DNA from: Tenodera sinensis
Lineage: Eukaryota; Arthropoda; Insecta; Mantodea; Mantidae
DNA: 64,000 bases
Assembly: GCA_030765045.1 (NCBI GenBank)
Contig: CM060965.1
Coordinates: forward strand, 152,500,374 to 152,564,373
Direction of reading: 5' to 3'
Shown here: positions 51,501 to 61,345 of the stretch, one piece after another
How positions within the stretch are numbered: the first letter of the stretch is position 1
Layout: every line of letters starts with the position of its first letter
Position numbers and translations under genes: made by a program
Notes under the pieces: generated by a model
The model's database searches: none
Seen by the model: the letters and a program-made list of their open reading frames with translations, nothing else
What the model was told of the DNA's origin: nothing

Positions 51501-52658
51501 TCCTGATCTAGGAATGAGTTGTTCTCAAGACGCTCCTGCTTATCATGTGTTCTGGTGACACCTGACTGAAATATGAATTCATCTCTAGTGTCATTAGTTG
51601 TATTATTATTTCTTCCATTTGTAGATGACACTATTGTCCAGCTGTTGGTATCTCCAGGACTCACAGGTGTGGAACTACCTGGTGTCCTTTGCGTTGATAG
51701 GTAATTATCTAGCTTGTTTAATTCACCCATAATATGCTGTTCCGTAGTTGAGTTTGAAGTTACGATATCTGTGTTTTCAGACGGCCTCGATGTCACAGAT
51801 GTTGTGTTGTTAATGTTGGATTTGCTGGTCAGATTTTCAGCATGAGAACGCTGAGTCACAGAGTATGTTCTAGAGCCTTCGTTTGCCTGACTTGAAACAT
51901 ATTCAGATTTATCCTTGACGATATTCTGGTCCCGTCCTGACCTTAGTGTTGTGGAAGAAGTTTCCAAATTCTTACTGGAGTCTGTCGTCAATCTAGATGA
52001 CCCAGTCATTTGATTACCCCCATCTTCCATACTGATAATCTTAGTTGTGTCATAGTTGCTATCGTCTTTCACCGCATATGATGAGGAATATGATGCCTTT
52101 TGTTGATTGGTACTAGAAGATGAATAATGGGCTGAGGAGGACGAGGAAGAGGACATCCACTTGCCGGAACGGGAATTGTTTATCAAAGCAGTTGTTCCAT
52201 CTACGGTAGTTGCTAGGTCAAGGGTGCCATTCGAGTTATCCATGATGGTTGTCGGCCGCGGGATGCGGGAGGTCTCTTCTGAAGCACATACATTTGCTGT
52301 AGTAGTAAAACCATTTGATTCAGAGTCGCCAGCAAGGCTGCGTTGTTCTGCGCTTGTCTTGGTATGAACAATTGCATCACCTCCATCTCTGCTCTCGCTA
52401 GTCATCTCGTAAGATCCGGAAGAAGATTCCTGAGCCACCCTCCAATATCCTCTGTTGCCTCCGTCTTCTACAGTGCTCATAGTTGTATTACGCTGGTTGA
52501 ACTCCCGTGTAGGGGACTCTGAGTCTCGGATCTCCTTGGATTTTAGAGTAAGGAAGCCTTCATCTGCCAAAGAGTCCGCGTGTGTGATGCTGTATCCGCC
52601 TCCACCACTGGAGCTGCTGGTCGTGTAGGAAGAGCTCTTGCTAATTATCTGGGAACTA
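42584..52658 (-). CDS. Smoothelin-like gene, giant second visible exon (10,075 nt)
   Basis: One uninterrupted exon encodes 3,358 whole codons plus the last base of a split Ser codon. The acceptor is 'tttgtgttttgcag|TAGT' (AG at 52660-52659). The donor is 'AGAATG|GTGAGT' (GT at 42583-42582), and the phases match both neighbours. The ATG at 52675 is in intron sequence and is not a start. The product is very rich in Ser, Pro, Thr, Lys, Arg, Asp and Glu and looks almost wholly disordered. It has an N-terminal Ser/Gly/Thr-rich part, dense S/T-P sites around 50.4-51.2 kb, SxIP motifs, about 17 degenerate ~34-residue units at 44120-45790, two 80-codon-spaced motif copies (43690-44040) and a 38-codon duplication (43002-43229). 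It ends in a folded-looking 'GGRFGVNLRRTGSTIGATIQ' followed by 'IIEEIFDLELLERM', the first half of a smoothelin-type segment. No intact domain other than that was recognised. A cytoskeletal role is inferred from the smoothelin-type segments. Confidence 0.88.
43002..43229 (-). repeat. Recent 114-nt (38-codon) tandem duplication
   Basis: Copies at 43002-43115 and 43116-43229 differ at only a few bases. They encode SPVRKDSRPKGTSPTRKES and YPRDDSP-type units. Such near-identity in an otherwise degenerate region means a recent in-frame duplication, or an assembly artefact. Confidence 0.9.
43690..44040 (-). repeat. Motif pair 'EDNL(L/I)xTFTKDTTTQREI...RQKDILSR' 80 codons apart
   Basis: Two copies of about 35 residues are spaced exactly 240 nt apart ('aatatctttctgtct' at 43961 and 43721). 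The core TFTKDTTTQREI is identical, as is RQKDILSR, followed by a (R/P/A)S(I/V)F(E/D)A block. A related PEDNLL occurs near 47621-47646. Their conservation inside otherwise drifting sequence suggests binding motifs. Confidence 0.85.
44120..45790 (-). repeat. About 17 degenerate ~34-residue protein repeats
   Basis: The recurring pattern is (R)KPSDSSPDRYSPTRKDSLP, then RRERPxx, then an acidic/polar stretch and TYPRRKP. Units are 23-44 residues long and clearly diverged, so the array is old. Every unit carries several Ser-Pro sites next to Arg/Lys, typical substrates for proline-directed kinases (inference). Confidence 0.88.
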
Positions 52659-54404
52659 CTGCAAAACACAAACATTCTTATTTAGAAACTTTCCACTGTG
52701 AGAACGTGAAATTCATAACATACACGCACTTTGCCATATTGTTAGGAAGTTAGTAGATTACAACTAATGAAAAAAGCTGCCTTTCAGTTTTGGTTTAATA
52801 TAATTTCATGTTCATTTCCATGCAGATTATTATAAGGTGGCAGGAATTTTAAATTAGGCTGTTTTGAATTGAACAATAGCAATCTTCTGAACCAAAAATC
52901 GGCAAATAATTTTTCGAGCATTGAAAATCGTCATGTAAGATGCTGATGATGTCACATAAGATGCTGTTGAAACTAACACTTTTCAATTGAGTGTAACTAT
53001 TACACCTGCACATACTGGATCTTGGTTCGTGATAATTGGGCCTAGGCTTCGTAGGTATACTTTCATGTTGTTTTACCTGCTAGGGGTACATTACAACTAG
53101 TATTTACTTAGCCCTGAAATGTGTGACAAATCAACGGTCTTAATTATTTGGGGACTGTCAATGTATTCAGTACATCTTTTGCTCACGTCTTATTAATATG
53201 CTGAGTAAGACGTTAATATTTGTTTTGAATTTTTCAGAAAGCTATTGAAATTAATGAATTCATTTTTTGTGACCATCCATCCGTGCAAACTTGCAAACAT
53301 TGCACCTTAACTTTGTGTTTTTATGTCTTAGTCGCACTTCTCTGAGCTACTTTTTTGTACTTCAGGTAATTGCTTCCCCACCAAAAACTGCAAGTAATGC
53401 CATGAAGTTTGAAGCAATGTTACGCTCACATATAACTAGCAAACTATCGCAATTGCAGTGTGAGCATAGTGTGTTATTGGTATATTACTCAGTCTTATTG
53501 CAACGGATGCACAGATAAATGAAATGTGCTGCTTTCTTGTAGTGTTAGGTAATTAAATTCCAAGGTTCTTAAAATCTAGGACCTCTAATCTCTTAGAAAA
53601 CTTGTATTTATTAAAAAAGCAAACATTTTATACACTTCTTAAGAGTACGGAAAACAAGGACAAATTGACAAGGGCGACAGCACAAAGGGACCGTTCAATA
53701 TATTTTAGCTCATTTCGCCTTCGAAATTGACAACAATCATAACATAAAGTGTTGAACTCCTTTTAATATCCTGTGAACATAAATTGGCGAAACTTTAAAA
53801 ACAATGTGAGATATCCATCTCAAATGTTTTGATAAAGAAACACTTTTTGGTGTACATCCATGCAATACAAATAAAAACAACTGATATTAATCGTGCTGTT
53901 TCTACCCGACGTCGTTTTAGTCCTTTTAGTAGTATTAGGCCGGCATTTGTATTCGTATTTTCCTTGCAAAAGTGATGGATTTTAAGAATAAAATATTAAG
54001 AGATTATTTGACTGGGGATTGCGTAGATAGACCTATTTTTGGCAAATTTGATATTACGAACGCACTGAAGTAATAATGTGGAGTGATTTTAGTAAAGTAA
54101 TTAGTTACATCGTCAAAAATACATATAGGCACGAAAAAGAAATACCGATATATATGTATTAGAGAAACTAAAAGTTAAGTAACCGCAAGCTGATGGGGCT
54201 GATGTTGCATAAAAGCTGCCTTGTCCGTGAATTAAAACGGAAGTTATAATTAACAATATTATTGCCACACATGCTGAAGATGTAACCAAAGCTTTAAACG
54301 ATACAGTTCTTTGGCTTAGGAACAGGTGCAAATAACTACACTGCGTTGAAGCTGTTACCAATTGTCATTCAGTATTTCTACTACTTCACACCACAGTTCT
54401 CAGC

Positions 54405-55210
54405 TTGGAAGCATTTCTCCCTGAAACACCTGAACACATTGCCTCTTACATTACAGAGACAATTAAGAAGCGTAAACGTTCTTCTAGGTGCATTGTATTT
54501 TGTGAAAATTATGTAAATGTAGTCTTTGGTGGGCACGTAAAACTGGAAAACTGTGTATTTCACTCTGAACAGAGAATCAAGTGCAAGCGTCGGAGGTATT
54601 GGCCGTGCAGCACATAGGTTGTTCGTACATTATCTGCAAAATGGTACCGATACAGTCGCTTTAAATGCTGAGACCTTGTTCCAAAGATCTTTAATTGATT
54701 TCACCTTCATGCACTTTGCACAATTATAATTAGTGGATGTCAACTTTTAAACGACTCCAAAACTCCAGGACTATTTCGTATCCTGCAGTAGACTGGATTC
54801 TCCATTTGTTTCCAGGTCTGAAAACATTTGAGAATCTAACTGTAGGAAATTCCTTAGTTATGTTTTGAGAACTCTATTTCATATCCTTGTCCTCAATCGT
54901 GTATATTTGTCATAAGAAGATATTGTCGGTTGAGAAGGAGAATGTCTGTTAATGAAGTTTATGATCTAATATACATGTTATGGATTTATTGAAAGATAGG
55001 CTTAAACATCTGTTTATTCCTTACAAAGCTTTGAAGATTTTGAATACATTTTCACAAGATGAACTTTGAGAGAATGCAAGACGTTCATTGAATCTGTCTT
55101 TTGTTTCGATGAAAGCTGTATGGAATAACTGGGGAAATGTATGAATCTTTTAGAAGAGATTAAACATTTCCACTGGCTCAAATTACAAAATCCTTGGAAT
55201 ATTAATTTGA
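54405..55210 (+). pseudogene. Decayed hAT (ZBED-like) transposase in intron
   Basis: In shifting frames the plus strand reads 'ETPEHIASYITETIKKRKR' and 'RCIVFCENYVNVVFGG', then 'GVGRAAH', 'SYPAVDWILHLFPGLKTF', 'KILSVEKENV', 'VMDLLKDRLKH' and 'FIPYKALKILNTF'. This order (FCADNxNxNFGG, then VGCAAHxxHN, then a LLPAVxRILxxFPALKSYF block) is familiar from insect hAT transposases related to ZBED proteins. It runs opposite to the host gene and has many stops and frameshifts. Terminal repeats were not found. Confidence 0.7.
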
Positions 55211-56239
55211 GGCTATTCTTCCACGTCTAGAGCCTATAGGGGTTCATGTAAACTATTCCATCAGTTTTGATAAACCAAGAATGTATCAGCAATATAGCAA
55301 TACGTAAAATTTAATGGCGAGTGGCTCAATACAATATCCAATCATAGGCTTGCCACGTTTTGTGGTGTTGTGTAGTTACACATGCTATGAAATCATGCTG
55401 CATAGCCGGTCATATTTATATTATCATTTGTGCCTACAAAATGTATTTGCACAACAGGAAAGAGAATAGTAATGACCAGCTATCAGCCGCCATTAAATTT
55501 TGTGTCTACCTTAGATAAGGAGACACACCTACTGAATAAAGGTTGGTCTACCTTCTCACAGAACTGTGATAGCATTGAGGCTTTTCGCTGAATTTTTTAA
55601 AACCTATCAGCTTCATTTTGTTATTTCTCTCAGTAATGCTGCTATAAAGTAGCATTTTCTTTCATTTCTGTACGGTGAACCTATTAAAGGAATCGTTTAC
55701 TCACAAAATGAGTGAAAGGCATTACACTTGTGAAATCCAATTTTAAGGACCTGGCGCATGCCAAAGCAAAACTGTTCAACTCTTCCTTAAAAAATTGATT
55801 TTTTTTAAAAGATACAAATACAAGAGCTGCTGTAAGAACTCCACAGCAGCATAAAGTGATTATATTTCTGACACAATTTTATTTTAATTAGTGGTACATT
55901 TATTGTGCAATGTTTGAAAGCAATTAACAACAGTTTTAAGTGATTCATATTGAATACTATTTTGTTATAAAATAATCTGTCTAATTTTATTGCTGTTTAT
56001 TACTGGTTTTGTTCTAAATTGAAAAATTGTCTTGATAGTTTGATAATTTTGGGTTGTTAACCCTAAGTTTAAGAACGTTTTTAGGAATAACAAGCTTTTA
56101 AAAATGATTTGCTATTATTACTAGAACTTAGGTGCTTATTAGGAGAGATTTATTGTTAAATGGCATATGCGCAGGTCGTTGTTGGTACACTAATACACCT
56201 ATTTTCTTACGTCAGTGCTATACATAAGCAATTTGTAAT

Positions 56240-56500
56240 TATAATAGCAGAGCCTGCAATTCCGCTCGCGTTATACCCGAGTCTCTCTCCCAAGCTCTCT
56301 CCTTTCATTTTATGGCTGTCATTCCTCTCTCTTTTCTCTCTTCCACACTCTTGTTGTCTCTTATTTCCGTCTTTCTTTCCACCTTATTTTGTTTCCCATC
56401 CCTTTCCCTCTTACTCCCTTCTCCGTCTTACTTGCTTTCTCTGTGTAACTACATGTCATGCAATGCTTTGAAAACCGACAATAAAATATTTTTCCACGGC
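56240..56500 (+). repeat. Pyrimidine-rich dispersed repeat (pair with 60720)
   Basis: 'ccgctcgcgttat', a long CT-rich middle and an end 'gaaaaccgacaataaaat' correspond in order to the reverse copy at 60720-60970 ('ctgctcgcgttattgcg', CT-rich, 'aaaaccgatag'). The plus-strand frame across it is a composition artefact. Confidence 0.6.
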
Positions 56501-56589
56501 GTTAATAAAACTTAACAGTAAATAAAATGTTTGACAATACACAAAGCTGTGCCTCTTCCTTAACTTCATCAAAATTCCTGTTAACTGGT

Positions 56590-57020
56590 TTCAGTATACG
56601 AGGAATATCTCGAAAATGGTTAACTTCACAAAAAGAACTGTTTAACATAAAATGAGTGCTTTAACGAGATTTACACTTATTGGGTGGCGGGATTTTGTCT
56701 ATGTGTTACGGTTTACCAGTTATGGATATACCAGTTATAACAAAGATACTTTACAGGCTATTCCTAAAATTCAAGACATGGATTTCATTTGTCATAATCA
56801 TGAAACTATTTTAAATATGTGGTACTTTATTTAAACCGTTATAAAAACCATTTTTGAGAATATCATCATTTTCAGAACATTTGTGTAAAGGATAGCTTAG
56901 GGTGGGGAGATTTTCTTCCAAACCTTCTTGTGGCTTCCTTAGAAGATGATTAACTTAAGTTTTTAACAAATTTTCGTTTTTTAGCCATATTGTTCACAGA
57001 TACCGACACACACACACACA

Positions 57021-57081
<61 letters not shown>

Positions 57082-57245
57082 GCAGGCAGACACATAATCC
57101 CTTTCTCTAAAATGTTTTATTATTTTTTCCCTTTTTTGACTTCAGGGGGCTTCAAAAATGTATTTTCGGTATAACCTAGACATCGAATTTTTGGATTGAA
57201 TCCTATACCTGCCTTCTCTACCTACTGGTAATGAAAGTAAATGTC
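56590..57245 (-). mobile_element. GT-tract MITE-like family, copy 11
   Basis: Reverse orientation. 'aggaatatctcgaaaatggtt', 'gttacggtttaccagttatg', 'agcttagggtggggag' and a CA tract (about 57007-57080) lie in family order. They are followed by 'gacatcgaatttttggat' and 'ccttctctacctactgg'. Nearly full length but diverged. Confidence 0.8.
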
Positions 57246-57286
57246 TTCACCTATCAGAAAAGTATAAGTACATATTGCAACATTTA

Positions 57287-57765
57287 GTTCAATAACAAGG
57301 AATATCTCCGAAATGGCGAACTACCAAAAATGTATTTTATGTAAATTGTGGGTTTAGCGATATCTAAATTTTTTGCGTATTTCATTTGCAATAAAACCGG
57401 TTAATTATTAATCAAAATTGTTAGAGCTATTTCGGGAAAATAAACATTTTGAAAAGGTTTCCATGTAATGGATATTTTGAGAAGGAATTTTCCTGAAAAT
57501 CTTGGGGTCACATCCTTGGAAGATGCTGAACTTATATAAATGTCAAGTTTGGTACTTAAGGACTTCTTTTTGTGTTATGCTGTTCACAGACAGCGAGACA
57601 GACAGACAGGCAGAGAGACAGGCATACAGACAGACAAAACACAGAAACACACACACAAATTTTTTTCTAAAAGTGATTTTTGGGTGCAGGGGGTCTAAAA
57701 ACGCGTATTTCCTGTAAAATCTGGGTATTTTGGGTGCAATGAAATACTTCCTCTGTATGTGGTAC
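57287..57765 (-). mobile_element. GT-tract MITE-like family, copy 12 (partial)
   Basis: Reverse orientation: 'aaggaatatctccgaaatgg', 'gttattaatcaaaattgtta', 'tgttatgctgttcacagac' and an imperfect CAGA/CA tract, ending 'gaaatacttcctctgtatg'. It lies close behind copy 11 in the same orientation. Confidence 0.75.
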
Positions 57766-58315
57766 AGAAAATAAAACGACCTTAGGCCATTATAAGGACT
57801 TTTATACACGTTTGTAATCTATGCTGCAACAATTAGAAGATGATACTTCATCAGAACACCGGCCCTGGTAACTTGAAGGAAAACAGGAATTAGGTACTAT
57901 AGAAGGACAGAAGAGGATAGCTGCTAATGCAACCAGTATACTGAGATGGTGGATGATCCATATCGTTCTGTGTGATCAAATGTTTCAAGTTTGTAGTTCA
58001 TCTTTTGAAAGGTCCTTACCGATCCGCTTTACCTCTGACCCGTTGTGCTTATACATTCTTCCATTCAATATCGCTATAAATTCATGTTTATCCCGGGCTT
58101 TGAGATTTGATTGCGAAACTTTAATTCTACTTTTATACCGCTGGAAATTTATTTTAGAATGTACTTTTGTTAGTTTTTTGGCATTATCTCATGCTGAAAT
58201 GTTAATGCTGCGTAGCCGACGTCGTTAAATTAGAATTATGTACATTATATTTGGTAGAAATATTGGCTCCGTCTTCTTAATGTATCTTTTGTTCACTTTG
58301 AACAAGAATTTTTAC
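57766..58315. other. Remainder of the intron, nothing recognised
   Basis: AT-rich. A 91-codon plus-strand frame (57953-58228) shows no domain and opposes the host gene. Confidence 0.4.
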
Positions 58316-58515
58316 CTCTGGCTGTTGGTATCGATGAGGTTGGACTTAGTGGTGCGCTGGCCTTTTGAAGCGCCATCCAGGGAACTCGTGCTAGTGCTGA
58401 GGACATCATGAAGGACTTCACCAGTCGTATAAAACTCCTTGAGGCGTTGTTCCCGCAGCTTGTACATTCTGGCCCTTATCTCTTTCTTTCGCCCGAAGTC
58501 TTCTGTCTGTTGCCA
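58316..58515 (-). CDS. Smoothelin-like gene, first visible exon (second half of first smoothelin repeat)
   Basis: The exon is 200 nt (66 codons plus two bases). The acceptor is 'gatgttgcag|TGGCAA' (AG at 58517-58516). The donor is 'CCAGAG|GTAAAA' (GT at 58315-58314). It opens with WQQTEDFGRKKEIRARMYK, followed by LREQRLKEF, the 'DF-x-x-R-K-x-I-R-x-x-(x)-LR' half of a smoothelin-type helix. The rest is Ser/Thr-rich and polar. The phase-2 end joins the giant exon to form Ser. The exon carrying the 'L-x-x-M/L' half must lie further right but was not identified with confidence. The in-frame ATG at 58530 is in the intron. An independent start is unlikely. Confidence 0.78.
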
Positions 58516-58904
58516 CTGCAACATCCACAATGGTAACTTTTAGAATTTTAGAACGGCTTAAATATTTCAGAAAACCAAAGTGATGTTAGTTTCCGAGGGT
58601 ATAAGTAGACTGTATATTGGTTAAAGCACCAGGCAATTCAGCGAAAAACTGTAGATTGATATTATTTTTCAAAAACCAGTGTGTTCATAAAAATATTATC
58701 ATGCTTTAAACTGGTATTAGGTCGCTTTGCATAATCGTATTTAAATAAAATTGGTGACGCTCGGAAGAAAAACTGAAATATTTTACATTTTTATATATCA
58801 GTAATGGACAACAATTCACGAGATCACAGAAATCGCGGGAATCAAACATAGAAACTAAACTAAATGCGTTCACGTTTATGATTGCAATATGGATTCATTG
58901 TTGG

Positions 58905-59150
58905 ATTTTTTAAATTAACGTCGTCCATCGTAATACCATATCAGACGGTGAATGAATGAAACGGATGAAATGATGCTCAAATGAGCCTGAGCTTCATGGA
59001 GCTTTAAGTTAACCGACATTCGTCTTCTCAGGATAAGGGAAAACCTCGGAAAAAACCTTACCCGGATAACTTACCCTAAGTAAGATTCGAAATCGCGACC
59101 TCTTGAACGTAAGGCAGACACGCTAACCGTCACGGTTAGCGGGCATTCAT
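58905..59150 (-). mobile_element. tRNA-derived SINE (pair with 61170)
   Basis: On the minus strand, 'gcgatttcgaatctta' is followed by 'ggtaagttatccgggtaagg' and, further on, 'tttgagcatcatttcatcc' and 'ctgatatggtattacgatgg'. The same blocks occur in the same order at 61170-61345 on the plus strand. Confidence 0.7.
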
Positions 59151-59218
59151 TGTTGGATGGACACATGTGAATGTTTGCTTTTAAAATTGTGTTGTTATTA
59201 AAGAAGTTTTAAGAAGTT

Positions 59219-59645
59219 ATGGCTATCCTACAAGAACGAAGTTGTGTTTTGGAATATCATAGCATGTAGGGTCTGGTGCAGGTTCAGCGTGCTTTTTGGC
59301 TAAGGTCTCACCATCAAGCTCCTATACACACGTCAGTTTTGAAGTGATACTATGATTTTGTGGAACGTGGCTGCAGTCATCAAGGGAAAGACCATTCGGG
59401 GCGACCTCTATCAATGCGGGAATTGTGGAAGAATTACGCGAGGCATTTGTATGTAGTCCTAAAAGGTCTTGTCCATAGAGGTAGTTAGTAGTTAAACATA
59501 CTACCGTATCTAAGATCCTGCATCTATTGAAGCTTCAGCCCTACAAACTGCAATCACCACATAAGTTGAAGCCTGTTGACGCTGCAAAACGATTAGGCTT
59601 CTGTGAGCACTTATTGGTACTAATGAAGGATAATGGAAATATGTC
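59219..59645 (+). pseudogene. Decayed transposase with DUF4817-like N-terminus
   Basis: The plus strand reads MAILQERSCVLEYHSM, stop, 'LVQVQRAF', 'HHQAPIHTSVLK', stop, 'YYDFVERGC', 'HSGRPLS', then after a shift 'GIVEELREAFVCSPKRSC', and later 'LLKLQPYKLQ' and 'AAKRLGFCEHLL'. This is the helix-turn-helix layout of an insect transposase family (LVQRxF, then W-Y/Y-F-x-x-G, GRP, EEVREAFxRSPKKS, LKPYKLQ, RxxFCxxIL). There are many stops. The DDE half is not present here; a fragment of the same kind is at 20270-20660. Confidence 0.7.
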
Positions 59646-60185
59646 AGGAATGGGAATATCGCCTTGAAGTCTGCAGCGTCTGCAGCGATGTTCCAGTAAG
59701 AGAGTAGTTCAGATTGGGTTGGACTCGGGGGAAGTGGTTCCCAAAACCCCTGAGAGATGGGGTATGCTTGTGTGTGATGAATCTCAGTGACCTTGGTACC
59801 AGCCTGGAGAGCTGGCAGACGGTGTGCTATTTCGCTGTAAGCCCTAGCGAGGTTTTTGGGAGCTTTCCCCTGTGGAATTGATGTACTTATCCACTTTCAT
59901 CCTCACTTAAGCAGTGGAGGGGGCTTTTTATACTCAGATAAAAGCCATGGAGGGGCCGCTACTACTGTTCGTGCTGCTGAAAGGAGCTTCACTCCGCGTA
60001 GATCTCTTTGTGCGCCTACGTGTGTTTGCATTGCCATGTTATTAGATTAAACTCCTCTAATGAAGCTTTTATTCCATATATGCTCCAAGTGCAAGAAAAG
60101 CAATGCAAATAATAACTAAAATCACAAAGAAAAAAGTGCTTTAAAAGTTTTTGCAAGTGTTGATGCGCATTTTCTTTATACATAC
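59646..60185. other. Unassigned spacer, moderately GC-rich
   Basis: 'gtctgcagcgtctgcagcg' and a short open frame at 59856-60050 were seen, but nothing could be assigned. Confidence 0.35.
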
Positions 60186-60236
60186 CACCGGCATTGGCAG
60201 CCGAAGTCGCTAAGGCATGGACTCGTGAACGGAGAT
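60186..60236 (-). other. 51-nt exon-like piece or tRNA-like repeat
   Basis: On the minus strand, 'cctgcag|ATCTCCG' and 'GCCGGTG|GTATGT' bracket 51 nt that could read DLRSRVHALATSAANAG. The phase does not match the next exon at 58515. The plus strand also resembles a decayed tRNA-Ser/Leu-like head ('gtcgctaaggcatggactcg'). Evidence does not decide between the two. Confidence 0.2.
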
Positions 60237-60550
60237 CTGCAGGTGTACACACGATGTTTAAATTTCAATGATTCATATCAAATAAGAGTATACTTAAGAG
60301 TATACAAACTTTAATGAAACAATTGAAGAACGTCTGCTAAATTATTAATAGCAATATGCATTATTGTCACACGTTAGAACTGAAAGTTAGCATACTAATC
60401 GAAATAAAACATTTTTGAAACATTATAAAGCGACGTTTTACAACGATATTAATAAGTAAAACTCCAATTTTATCTTGTCATAAAGGTGTATTTTAATACT
60501 AAAAAATGTTCTAATGGATTCCTTTCGAAAGCTCATCCATATAATCTCAC

Positions 60551-60637
60551 TTTTGATTCTTGTAAGGCGAATTATTGTTATAGTTGGCCACTCTTTGCGT
60601 TTCCACTTCGGCTTCTTTGATTGTAGCTTTGCGGCAG
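60551..60637 (-). other. Candidate upstream exon of the smoothelin-like gene
   Basis: The 87 nt lie between a weak acceptor ('gtgtcaag|CTGCCG') and a good donor ('CAAAA|GTGAGA'). One frame reads 28 codons, CRKATIKEAEVETQRVANYN and on to NNNSPYKNQ, with coding-like composition. It starts after two bases of a codon and ends with two (a symmetric exon), so it cannot join directly to the phase-0 exon at 58515; another exon would be needed. Confidence 0.3.
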
Positions 60638-60719
60638 CTTGACACATAAACAAAGCGGTCGTTTGGTAAGGAACTGGAAAGCCGACTTTCGGCCAAACTA
60701 CACTATTAATTTGCATCTA

Positions 60720-60970
60720 TTTTTATTAATGCCCTAAAATGAATTTGCATTGCCTATCGGTTTTAAAAACATCACATGGCACATAGATTGTACAGAAATA
60801 TAGGGAGAGATAGAGAGAGCGATGGAGGAGGAAGTGATAGAATGACAGGCAGTGGAAAAATGGAGAGGAAGAAGGAGAGAGTGAAGTGCAAGAGAGTGGA
60901 ATGGGTGAGAAAGACGGAGATGGGGTGGGAGGAGGCTCCGGAATTAACGCAATAACGCGAGCAGCGTTTC
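60720..60970 (-). repeat. Pyrimidine-rich dispersed repeat (pair with 56240)
   Basis: Reverse copy of the 56240-56500 unit, with the same end blocks and a CT-rich (GA-rich on plus) centre. Followed by a short AAAT/AAAC stretch. Confidence 0.6.
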
Positions 60971-61169
60971 CAGTTTTGGTTGTAAACAAACAAACAAACA
61001 ATAAATAAATGTATGTATGAATGAATGGATGAATAAATAAATAAACGTGTGCGTGTTAGTGCCATCAGGATTAGTCCACCAAAGTTTACTTTTTTGAGAT
61101 GTAGGTTGTGAAGGGCATCGTAATTTCCATATTCAAAACCTTAATAACCCACTTCTGTTGTGTATGGAG

Positions 61170-61345
61170 ATTGTTTACCTCAAAATCAAGAGGTTCCGAG
61201 TTCGAATCTCAATTACGATGAGTTATCCGGATAAGGTTTTCTTTTCCGGCGTTTTCCTCTAACCTCTATTGACCCAGGACTTATTTGAGCATCATTTCAC
61301 CAATTTCGTTCAGCATCCGATATGGTCTAATCGATTAAAGGATGT
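61170..61345 (+). mobile_element. tRNA-derived SINE (pair with 58905)
   Basis: A B-box-like 'gagttcgaatctcaa' is followed by 'gagttatccggataaggttt', 'atttgagcatcatttcacc' and 'ccgatatggtctaatcgat', in the same order as the reverse copy at 58905-59150. Confidence 0.7.

Larger units (their letters stand above)
52659..58315 (-). other. Intron of the smoothelin-like gene (5,657 nt)
   Basis: It splits a codon: AG at the end of 58316-58515 joins T at 52658 to give Ser. It contains a decayed hAT transposase (54405-55210), a pyrimidine-rich repeat (56240-56500) and two GT-tract elements (56590-57245, 57287-57765). No additional exon was recognised in 52676-54400 or 55210-56240. Confidence 0.75.

Noticed and set aside
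42681..52367. Many plus-strand and alternative-frame open frames within the giant exon
   Set aside because: They are short shadows of a Ser/Pro-rich coding strand; none has recognisable features.
52658..52675. ATG at 52675 as the gene's start
   Set aside because: It lies upstream of a good splice acceptor (tttgtgttttgcag) whose phase matches the exon at 58316-58515.
60186..60236. Upstream exon of the smoothelin-like gene
   Set aside because: Splice-like edges exist, but the phase does not fit 58515 and the sequence may be a decayed tRNA-like repeat. Kept only as low confidence.
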